Assembly (NCBI GenBank): GCA_000421005.1
Contig: ATWA01000007.1
Coordinates: forward strand, 1 to 64,000
Reading direction: 5' to 3'
Length of the DNA stretch: 64,000 bases
Source of the DNA: Clostridiales bacterium NK3B98
Lineage (GTDB): Bacteria > Bacillota > Clostridia > Oscillospirales > Oscillospiraceae
The first letter of the stretch is position 1. Each line of letters opens with the position of its first letter. The notes under the pieces were generated by a model. That model worked only from the letters and a program-made list of their open reading frames with translations. It was not told the origin of the DNA and ran no database searches. A program made the position numbers and the translations under genes. Positions 24,688 to 31,973 of this stretch are shown one piece after another.

Positions 24688-26135
24688 CAGTTGTACACCC
24701 CTTCCTTATCTCCGCTAATCATGAAGTTGAAGGCCAGCAGGGTAAACACGGCGCAGACGATAAACACCATAATGCCGATGACCGCCGCCATTTTGTAGTT
24801 GTAGTAGTCCTGCGTCAGGGTGAACAGCCACGTCACCAGCAAATCCACTTCCTTGGCCTGAGAGTTTGCCATGGCCTGATTGGTGGTGGTGTAGACACCG
24901 GTGGTCAGCAGGTAGATCACGTTGAAGTTGTTGATATTCTTCACGAAATCGGTCACCAGAGAGGGCCCGGTGACAAAGAGCAGATAGGGCATGGTGATGT
25001 ACCGGAACTGCTGGAAGGGGGTTGCGCCGTCAATCCGGGCGGACTCCAGCTGGTCAGAGGGGAGATTCATCAGCACGCCGGTGGCAATCAGCATCTGAAA
25101 GGGCATACCAATCCAGATGTTGATGAGAATAATCATCACATGCGCCCAGCCGGGGGCGGAGAGGAAGGGGATATAGCTGGTGGAGATCAATCCCGCACTT
25201 CTTAAAAAGCCGGTCAGTCCGATATTGGCGCAGATGGTGTTGACAATGCCGCCGTTGGAGAAGAAATTTCTCACCAGCAGCAGGGAGACGAACTGAGGCA
25301 CCGCAATGGTGATGACAAACAGAAGCCGCCAGAACTTAGGCGCTTTTGTCCGCTTGCTGTTGAGCAGCATGGACAGGAAAATGCCGCCGAAATAGGTGGT
25401 AAAGGTGGCAAAAAATGCCCAGACCAGCGTCCACGCCAGCACCCGGACAAAGGCATAACCGAAGGTGACCGTCATGCCGCCGCCGCCCAGAATATTGGCA
25501 AAGTTTCGCAGACCAACCCAGGTAAACAACTGGTTGGGAGGCATATGGTTCTGGTCATAGTTGGTAAATGCCACAAAGATCAGAAGCAGTATGGGGATCA
25601 TGGTGAAGATCACAATGCCCAGCACCGGAAGGGTCAGCATGGTGAGATAGAACTTTTCCTCAATGAGGGTGTGAACGTCCTCCTTGAAGTTGTTGATATG
25701 TCCGCCCCGCTCTGCGGTGAGCTGGAGGTTGTAGCAGGCGACGGTATTCTTCACCAGCACCACAAAGGCAAACACCCAGACCACAAAGCTGAACAGGCTC
25801 ATGAGCAGGATCATAAAAGAGTTGTCATAGTCGTTCCACTCGTTGCGCATGGTGGCCACGTTGAACACCTTTTCCGCCTGCACGGTACCCAGCGTGCCAA
25901 ATTTGGGGACATACTGTGCGGCGATTTTCACAGAAAAGACGATAATCGCTCCTTCCAGCAGGGTCATCAACAGGGCTTTAACAAACTGTTTCCGGCGGGC
26001 GTATCCTGCGCCCCACCAGAGCACGGACAGCTTTACAAACACATCACCTTTGGCAAATGCCGTGCCAAAGTCAGAAAAGAAGCTGCCCACGGCGGCAAAG
26101 AATGCGCTTACGCCGCCGCTTTTCTCTTCTTTCAT
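24687..26135 (-). CDS. Sugar ABC transporter permease, MalF type, with extended N-terminus
   Basis: A 482-residue permease, longer than most CUT1 members. About 130 extra N-terminal residues carry two added hydrophobic segments (FVKALLMTLLEGAIIVFSV; ILLMSLFSFVVWVFAFVVLV). The core has six helices and the EAA loop SARIDGATPFQQFRYITMP. Such extended MalF forms are common for maltodextrin and galacto-oligosaccharide importers (GanP type). Start codon has GGAGG upstream. Confidence 0.92.
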   Translation of the reverse strand: MKEEKSGGVSAFFAAVGSFFSDFGTAFAKGDVFVKLSVLWWGAGYARRKQFVKALLMTLLEGAIIVFSVKIAAQYVPKFGTLGTVQAEKVFNVATMRNEWNDYDNSFMILLMSLFSFVVWVFAFVVLVKNTVACYNLQLTAERGGHINNFKEDVHTLIEEKFYLTMLTLPVLGIVIFTMIPILLLIFVAFTNYDQNHMPPNQLFTWVGLRNFANILGGGGMTVTFGYAFVRVLAWTLVWAFFATFTTYFGGIFLSMLLNSKRTKAPKFWRLLFVITIAVPQFVSLLLVRNFFSNGGIVNTICANIGLTGFLRSAGLISTSYIPFLSAPGWAHVMIILINIWIGMPFQMLIATGVLMNLPSDQLESARIDGATPFQQFRYITMPYLLFVTGPSLVTDFVKNINNFNVIYLLTTGVYTTTNQAMANSQAKEVDLLVTWLFTLTQDYYNYKMAAVIGIMVFIVCAVFTLLAFNFMISGDKEGVYN

Positions 26136-26167
26136 ACAGAGCCTCCTCCTTTTGGAAATAGTAAGAG

Positions 26168-26237
26168 CGAGCCCCTAAACCAGCGTTTATGGGGCCCGCT
26201 CCGGGTGGACGGCGCCAACGCCATCAGCGCCGCCCGG
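26168..26237 (-). promoter_or_regulatory. Intercistronic hairpins between binding-protein and permease genes
   Basis: Two GC-rich inverted repeats lie here: AGCGAGCCCCTAAA with TATGGGGCCCGCT, and CCGGG...CGGCGC with GCGCCGCCCGG. Neither has a T-run. Such stem-loops after a solute-binding protein gene commonly stabilise its mRNA and lower permease expression. Confidence 0.55.
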
Positions 26238-26256
26238 TCATTTGGAAGTGGGGAGA

Positions 26257-27612
26257 TCAGTCCACAGGTGCGGTGACGCCCTCAACCAGAGAGTCAAGGG
26301 CAGCCTGAATGCCAGCCTCGTCATCCACGTTCAGCTGACCCTGAGCGATCATCTCGCCGAAGGTAGCGGTGGGATCCCAGTACTTGCCGCCGACAGTCTG
26401 AACCACGCCGTAAGCGTCCTGAGCGGCGATTGCCTTCAGAGCCACGTTGTCCTGAATTTCAGGCATGGAAGCGGCAGCCAGGTTGGTGGGCAGAGAGCCA
26501 TGGGCAGTATAGCGCAGACGCTGTGCGTCCTCGTTGGTGATGTACTCTGCCAGCAGAGTGGCCCAGCCTACGTTCTTGCTGTGTGCGTTGACGCCAACCA
26601 GCTTGAAGCCGGCATAGTCATACTGCTGAACGGTCTGGCCGCCAGCCTCGAAGGTGGGCAGCACAGTGGCAGCGTAGCCGCCGAAGGCCTGCTGGACAGG
26701 GTCAGCGTCCCAAGTGCCGGAGATCACGGCGCAGAGGTTGCCGGTGGCAATCTCGCCGGACAGTCCGCCGTCAGGCACAGCCTGGAAAGCGGGGTGAGAG
26801 GCGATCTTCAGCATAGCCTGAGTAACCTGCACGCCGGTGATGCCGGAGGGAGCGGTGCCGTTCCAGTCGATATCGGTGGTGCCGTCCGCATTCAGATGGG
26901 CATAGAAGCCAGCGCCCAGGAAGAAGCCTGCATTGTACCATCCGGAGGCCAGCGTCATGCCAACCTTCTTACCGGAAGCCTGTGCAGCGTCCAGCAGAGA
27001 ATCCCAGGTCTTGACCTGATCCTCGGAGATCAGATCGGAGTCATAGTACAGGAAGAAGCCGTTGCCGCCCTCCTTGGGGAAGGCGTACAGGGTGTCGCCA
27101 TAGGTGGCGGCGGCGATAGCGCCAGTGCCGTTCTCCGCCTGAACGTCGGCAATGCTCTTGCCGGCAAGGTTGACCAGAGCCTCGTCCATCTCGTTGAGGG
27201 ACTGGAGTGCGCCGGCGTTCACCAACTCAGCAAGCTGGTCGTCTGCAAAGGCAAACACATCAGCAGCGGCGTCAATGTCGGTGAGAACGGTGTCCTTGGC
27301 AGTGGACTCGCTCTCCACGCCAACCTCCACCTTCAGGTCAACCATGCTGGCATAGCTGGCGATGAACTCATCGGCCAGCTGCCGCAGCAGCTCCTGATCG
27401 TTCTCAGCGCCCCACAGGGTCAGCTCAACCGTCTCCTTTTCGCCGTCGGCGGCAGGAGCGGCAGCCTCTGCCTCAGTGGCAGGCTGGGCATCGCCAGTGG
27501 GCTCCTGCTCCGCAGGGGCGTTGTTCTGGTCGGAAGCGGTGGAGCCGCCGCCGCAGGCGGCGAGGGACAGAACCATTGCCAGCGCCAGAAGGATCGCTAA
27601 CAGTTTCTTCAT
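26257..27612 (-). CDS. Sugar ABC transporter substrate-binding lipoprotein
   Basis: A 451-residue maltose-binding-type protein. The lipoprotein signal ends at LSLAACGGG, followed by a Ser/Ala/Glu/Pro-rich linker. The mature part has VELTLWGAENDQELLRQLADEF at its start and TLYAFPKEGGNGFFLYYDSDL, typical of CUT1 (family 1) binding proteins. AGGAGG precedes the ATG at 27612. First gene of the leftward galactan operon. The ligand, probably galacto-oligosaccharide, is inferred from the GH53 gene. Confidence 0.93.
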   Translation of the reverse strand: MKKLLAILLALAMVLSLAACGGGSTASDQNNAPAEQEPTGDAQPATEAEAAAPAADGEKETVELTLWGAENDQELLRQLADEFIASYASMVDLKVEVGVESESTAKDTVLTDIDAAADVFAFADDQLAELVNAGALQSLNEMDEALVNLAGKSIADVQAENGTGAIAAATYGDTLYAFPKEGGNGFFLYYDSDLISEDQVKTWDSLLDAAQASGKKVGMTLASGWYNAGFFLGAGFYAHLNADGTTDIDWNGTAPSGITGVQVTQAMLKIASHPAFQAVPDGGLSGEIATGNLCAVISGTWDADPVQQAFGGYAATVLPTFEAGGQTVQQYDYAGFKLVGVNAHSKNVGWATLLAEYITNEDAQRLRYTAHGSLPTNLAAASMPEIQDNVALKAIAAQDAYGVVQTVGGKYWDPTATFGEMIAQGQLNVDDEAGIQAALDSLVEGVTAPVD

Positions 27613-27680
27613 AATGGGTACCTCCTTGAAAGTCATACACAGCCAGTGCGCATTACGCAGCCAGCTGTTCTAAAAAAAGA

Positions 27681-27709
27681 AGTATAGCAAAATTATTTTT
27701 TGGTGTCAA
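27681..27709 (-). promoter_or_regulatory. Promoter of the galactan operon
   Basis: Minus strand TTGACA (27709-27704), 17-base spacer, TATACT (27686-27681); 70 bases upstream of the first gene. Confidence 0.88.
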
Positions 27710-27865
27710 TCATATTTTTCTGCGCTCATACGTCGGATGTTTTGTCTGTTTTCACCATAACCCCATTCCGTTTTGCCTGTGTCCGCCCGGATTGTTTGAG
27801 TTGTCCTGCTGTTTTTCTTCTCCCGCCCTGTAGGGCACACAATTGCAATCCCGTCAAAGATTTGC

Positions 27866-27894
27866 TTGTATCCCTTGGCAAATCGTGATATGAT
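27866..27894 (+). promoter_or_regulatory. Promoter of the molybdenum hydroxylase cluster
   Basis: TTGTAT (27866-27871) and TATGAT (27889-27894) with a 17-base spacer, 42 bases before the first gene. Confidence 0.65.
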
Positions 27895-27936
27895 TGGACA
27901 TATACAGAACCCTTTCTTAAAAGAGGTGAAATATCC

Positions 27937-28560
27937 ATGTGCCTCTCCCCCGCCGCCGTAGTGACTGCTGCCGGAATGTCCCGGAGAATGGGGCAGTGGA
28001 AGCCGCTTCTTCCGCTGGGCAGCGAGACTGTTCTGGAACGCACTGTGTCTTCTTTATTACAGGGCGGGGCAGAGCGGGTGGTGGTAGTCACCGGATACCG
28101 GGGGGCGGAAGCAGACGCTCTGGTGCAGCGCCGATTTGGGGCTGCTGTGCGGTGCGTTCACAACCCGGACTACGCCTGCTCGGATATGCTCCGCTCGGTA
28201 CAAATCGGGGTGGCAGCTCTGCCGGATTGCAGCGGTTTTTATCTGCTGCCGGGGGATATGCCCTTCGTCTCCCCGGAGACCATTGGCAGCCTGTTTCATC
28301 ATTGGCAGAGGCATCCCTGTGACGTGGTTTTCCCTGTGGCGCAGGGCAGACGAAAGCATCCCCCCTTTCTCTCCGCAAGGTTGATTCCCGCCGTACTTCA
28401 CTACGACGGTGAAGACGGGCTGCGAGGGCTTTGGCTGAGGTTGGAAGGACATATGGAGTCATTGGAAACAGCAGATCCGGGGGTGCTGGTGGATTTGGAC
28501 ACCCCGGAGGATTATCAGCGTTGGAAAAGGAGGTTTGAAGCGTATGGAACGGATCAGTGA
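27937..28560 (+). CDS. Molybdenum cofactor cytidylyltransferase-like NTP transferase (MocA/YgfJ type)
   Basis: A 207-residue nucleotidyltransferase: the N-terminal AAGMSRRMGQWKPLLPLG loop, then VVVVTGY, YACSDMLRSVQIG and a metal-binding LLPGDMPFVSP. This is the MocA/MobA-like group that attaches CMP to molybdopterin for hydroxylases of the xanthine dehydrogenase family. It is the first gene of the cluster and overlaps the next by 17 bases, which strongly supports that role. Confidence 0.87.
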   Translation: MCLSPAAVVTAAGMSRRMGQWKPLLPLGSETVLERTVSSLLQGGAERVVVVTGYRGAEADALVQRRFGAAVRCVHNPDYACSDMLRSVQIGVAALPDCSGFYLLPGDMPFVSPETIGSLFHHWQRHPCDVVFPVAQGRRKHPPFLSARLIPAVLHYDGEDGLRGLWLRLEGHMESLETADPGVLVDLDTPEDYQRWKRRFEAYGTDQ

Positions 28561-30667
28561 AAGCGTTGTCAAAAAAGACCACGCCCCGAAGGTGTCCGGT
28601 CGCAGCATCTATGTGGCTGACTATCCCTCTGAGGGAGTGCTTTGCGGAAAGCTGCTCCACGCAAAGGTGGCTCGGGCAAAGGTGCTGCGGGTGGAAGTGC
28701 CGCCTCTCCCGGAGGGGTACTTCTATGTGGATGCAAAAGACGTACCCGGCGACAACAACGTGAACATTGTGCTGGACGACACTCCGGTATTTTGCCGGGA
28801 GACGGTGGAATACATTGGCGAGCCCATCGCCATGCTCTGTGGGCCGGACGAGAAGACGGTGGAGCGTCTGCGGGACGAGTGCAAGGTGGTTTATGAGGAG
28901 CTGGAGCCGGTGATCGACCTGTCCGCCGCTACCCATGCCTTCTTTGACTACCACTTCGGTCACGGAGACGTGGACGCTGCCTTTGCTCAGGCAGATCGGA
29001 TTTTTGAGGAATCCTTCCGCACCGGGTATCAGGAGCAGGCGTATCTGGAGACCCAGGGCATGATGGCAGTGCCCGAGGCGGATGGACGGATGTTTGTCCA
29101 CGGCTCTGCCCAGTGCGCCTACTATATCCACGGCGCAGTGGCCCGGGCGCTGGGCTGCGGTCCCGGTGGCGTGCATATTTTGCAGGACGTCACCGGCGGT
29201 GGCTTTGGGGGCAAGGAGGCGTTTCCCTCCATTCTGGGCTGTCAGGTGGCGGTTGCCGCCCACAAGTGCGCTCAGCCGGTTCGCTGCGTCTTTGACCGCC
29301 GGGAGGATATGGAGTACACCTCCAAGCGTCACCCCTCCCTGTGCAAATACAAGGTCGCTGTAAAGGACGGGAAGGTCACCGCCATGGACATTGACGTGAT
29401 CTTCAATGCCGGAGCATACTCCACCCTCTCCGCTGTGGTGTTGCAGCGGGGCATTATCGCCGCTCCCGGTGTGTACAACGTACCCAATGTGCGGGTGCAT
29501 GGCTGCGCCATGAAAACCAACACCTCCCCCTGCGGCGCTTACCGGGGCTTCGGTGCCCCTCAGACCTTCTTTGCCGTGGAGATGATGATGGATCACATCG
29601 CCCGGGCATTGGGGGTGGATTCCCTTGCCTTCAAGCAGTCCCATCTGGTGAAGCAGGGGGACATGACCTCCACCTGCGGCAGATACCACTTTCCTGTCCC
29701 CCTCCCTGCCATGATTGACGAGGTGGATGCCGTATGTGACTACCGCCGCAAGCGGGAAGAATACGCCAAGCCTCAGACCGGACGCTATCGCCGGGGCATC
29801 GGCATGTCTCTCTACTTCCACGGGGCGGGCTTTACCGGTTCGGGAGAGCGGGACATCATCAAGGCAGTTGCCAAGCTGCGGAAATATGCCGACGGCACGG
29901 TGGAGGTGCTGGCCTCCAACGGTGAAATCGGTCAGGGGGTGCGCACCACCTTCCCCAAAATTGTAGCTCACGAGCTGAACCTGCCGCTGGACAAGGTGTA
30001 CTACAACCATCCTGACACCGCCCGGGTGCCGGACTCCGGTCCCACGGTGGCCTCCCGCTCCCTGATGGTGGTAGGCGAGCTGCTGCGCCGGGCTGCCATT
30101 CAGCTTCGGGAGAAGTGGGTGGACGGGATAGAGCAGGAGGTGGAGGAGCATTTCCGGGAGCCGGATTTCCTCATCCCCTTCTATATCGACAAATTCCAGG
30201 GTGACGCCTATCCCACCTACGCATGGTCGGTGAACGCCATTGAGGTGGAGGTTGACACCTACACCGGGCTGAGCAAGGTGTTGGGGGCTTACGGCTCCTT
30301 TGACGTGGGCACCCCCATCGACTACAACGTGGTGATGGGTCAGATGGAGGGCGGCTTCTTACAGGGCATTGGCTACGCCTCCATTGAGAAGATGGACTAC
30401 GACGCAAAGGGGCGCATTCGCAACAACTCCTTCTCGGACTACCTGATTCCCACCACCAAGGATGTGCCAAATCTGAAATGTATGCTTCATGTGGAGAGAT
30501 ACCCCGACGGCCCCTACGGTGCCAAGGGTGCAGGTGAGCTGCCGCTGGTGGGCGCTCCCGGCGCTTATGTGGAGGCCATGGAGCAGGCGCTGGGCGGTGT
30601 GGCGCTGCATCACGCTCCCTTCACCGCCGAGGACACCCTTGCCGTACTGACAAAGGAGGCGATTTGA
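28544..30667 (+). CDS. xdhA: Xanthine dehydrogenase family, molybdenum-binding subunit
   Basis: A 707-residue large subunit of the xanthine dehydrogenase family. It opens VVKKDHAPKVSGRSIYVADY and contains DVTGGGFGGKEAFPS, RREDMEYTSKRHP, the substrate-site SPCGAYRGFGAPQ, EIGQGVRTTFPKI and the conserved GAKGAGELPLVGAPG with the catalytic glutamate. The ATG at 28544 is preferred; a TTG three codons upstream sits on the GGAGG site. With the 2Fe-2S and FAD genes that follow it forms a three-subunit enzyme. Substrate (xanthine, hypoxanthine or another heterocycle) cannot be read directly. Confidence 0.92.
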   Translation: MERISESVVKKDHAPKVSGRSIYVADYPSEGVLCGKLLHAKVARAKVLRVEVPPLPEGYFYVDAKDVPGDNNVNIVLDDTPVFCRETVEYIGEPIAMLCGPDEKTVERLRDECKVVYEELEPVIDLSAATHAFFDYHFGHGDVDAAFAQADRIFEESFRTGYQEQAYLETQGMMAVPEADGRMFVHGSAQCAYYIHGAVARALGCGPGGVHILQDVTGGGFGGKEAFPSILGCQVAVAAHKCAQPVRCVFDRREDMEYTSKRHPSLCKYKVAVKDGKVTAMDIDVIFNAGAYSTLSAVVLQRGIIAAPGVYNVPNVRVHGCAMKTNTSPCGAYRGFGAPQTFFAVEMMMDHIARALGVDSLAFKQSHLVKQGDMTSTCGRYHFPVPLPAMIDEVDAVCDYRRKREEYAKPQTGRYRRGIGMSLYFHGAGFTGSGERDIIKAVAKLRKYADGTVEVLASNGEIGQGVRTTFPKIVAHELNLPLDKVYYNHPDTARVPDSGPTVASRSLMVVGELLRRAAIQLREKWVDGIEQEVEEHFREPDFLIPFYIDKFQGDAYPTYAWSVNAIEVEVDTYTGLSKVLGAYGSFDVGTPIDYNVVMGQMEGGFLQGIGYASIEKMDYDAKGRIRNNSFSDYLIPTTKDVPNLKCMLHVERYPDGPYGAKGAGELPLVGAPGAYVEAMEQALGGVALHHAPFTAEDTLAVLTKEAI

Positions 30668-30668
30668 G

Positions 30669-31142
30669 ATGAATGCCATCTGTTTTACCCTGAACGGTTT
30701 GCCGGTATCCTATGAGGGCAGCGCCGCTGACCGGCTGCTGGAGGTGCTTCGGGGCACCTACCGCTGCACCAGTGTCAAGTGCGGGTGCAAGGAGGGGGAG
30801 TGCGGTGCCTGTTCCGTTCTGATTGACGGCACCCTCATCAACTCCTGCTGTGTGGCCATGGGCGCAGTGGAAGGTGCCAGCGTGGTCACCATGGAGGGCT
30901 TCCGGGAGACGGAGCGGTTCTCGGTGCTGGAAAAAGCATTTGCATCGGTTTCCGCAGTGCAGTGCGGATTCTGCATCCCCGGTATGGTGCTGGCAGCTGA
31001 GGCGCTGTTGAGCAAGTGTCCCCACCCCACAGAAGAGGAAATCCGGGAGGGGTTGAGTGGAAATCTCTGCCGCTGCACCGGATACAACGCCATTGTAAAC
31101 GCTGTCTCCATCGCCGCAAAGGAGGGGAAGGGGCTATGGTAA
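30669..31142 (+). CDS. xdhC: Xanthine dehydrogenase family, 2Fe-2S subunit
   Basis: A 157-residue protein with two [2Fe-2S] clusters: the plant-type CGCKEGECGAC...C set near residues 38-60 and the C-terminal QCGFC...CRCTGYN set. It starts two bases after the large-subunit stop codon and overlaps the FAD gene by 7 bases. It passes electrons from molybdenum to FAD. Confidence 0.95.
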   Translation: MNAICFTLNGLPVSYEGSAADRLLEVLRGTYRCTSVKCGCKEGECGACSVLIDGTLINSCCVAMGAVEGASVVTMEGFRETERFSVLEKAFASVSAVQCGFCIPGMVLAAEALLSKCPHPTEEEIREGLSGNLCRCTGYNAIVNAVSIAAKEGKGLW

Positions 31143-31954
31143 ATGGATATGTACCCGCCTCGCTGGCAGAGGCGCTGGAGTTGCGCTCTTCTCGTGACGT
31201 TGTCCCCTATGCCGGCGGCACGGATTTGATGGTGGAAAACCGCAAGGGCGTGGATTACCTGTTTCTAAACAAGATAACCGAATTGCAGCAGATTTGTGAG
31301 GACGAGCAGTATATTCGCATCGGCGCAGGGGTCACCTTCACTCAGGCGCTGGAGAGCCCGCTGGTGCCGCCGCTGATGAAGGAGGCTGTCTCCCGCATTG
31401 CCGCCCCTGCCATCCGCAACGCCGGGACCTTCGGCGGCAATCTGGGCAACGGCAGCGCAAAGGCGGACTCGGTGCTTATCGAGTTTGTTGCAGATGCAAA
31501 GCTGCGGCTCTGCTCCGTGTCCGGGGAGCGGATTGTCCCGGTGGAACAGTTCTATCTGGGACGGAAAAAGCTAGATTTGCGTCCAGATGAGCTGATTGTG
31601 GAGATTTTGCTGCCCAAGTCCGGTTTGGAGCAGTATGTATATGAGAAGGTGGGCGGGCGCAATGCGCTGGCCATCTCCCGGGTGTCCTTCGCCGGGGTGT
31701 TCGCCATGGAGGACGGGAAAATCACCAATGTGGCCGCCGCCTTTGGCGCTGTGGCGGACACGGTGCTGCGCTACCGGGACATTGAGGCCATGCTCATCGG
31801 CAAGACCATCGACGAGGCAAAGGCGCTGAAGGGCTCTTATCTGGACGCCTACGCCCAGCGGATGGTGCTGACCCGGGGCAGAGTGAGTGCAGAGTACCGG
31901 AAAACCGTCTGCATGAATCTGCTGGAGGACTTCTTGACCCGCTTTGACATTTAG
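31136..31954 (+). CDS. xdhB: Xanthine dehydrogenase family, FAD-binding subunit
   Basis: A 272-residue CO-dehydrogenase-medium-subunit type flavoprotein: VVPYAGGTDLMVENRKG binds FAD, with RIGAGVTFTQALES and RNAGTFGGNLGNGSAKADS. The ATG at 31136 overlaps the stop of the Fe-S gene. It may serve both this enzyme and the fused hydroxylase that follows. Confidence 0.92.
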   Translation: MVNGYVPASLAEALELRSSRDVVPYAGGTDLMVENRKGVDYLFLNKITELQQICEDEQYIRIGAGVTFTQALESPLVPPLMKEAVSRIAAPAIRNAGTFGGNLGNGSAKADSVLIEFVADAKLRLCSVSGERIVPVEQFYLGRKKLDLRPDELIVEILLPKSGLEQYVYEKVGGRNALAISRVSFAGVFAMEDGKITNVAAAFGAVADTVLRYRDIEAMLIGKTIDEAKALKGSYLDAYAQRMVLTRGRVSAEYRKTVCMNLLEDFLTRFDI

Positions 31955-31973
31955 AGCCGGAAAGGAGCAAACC

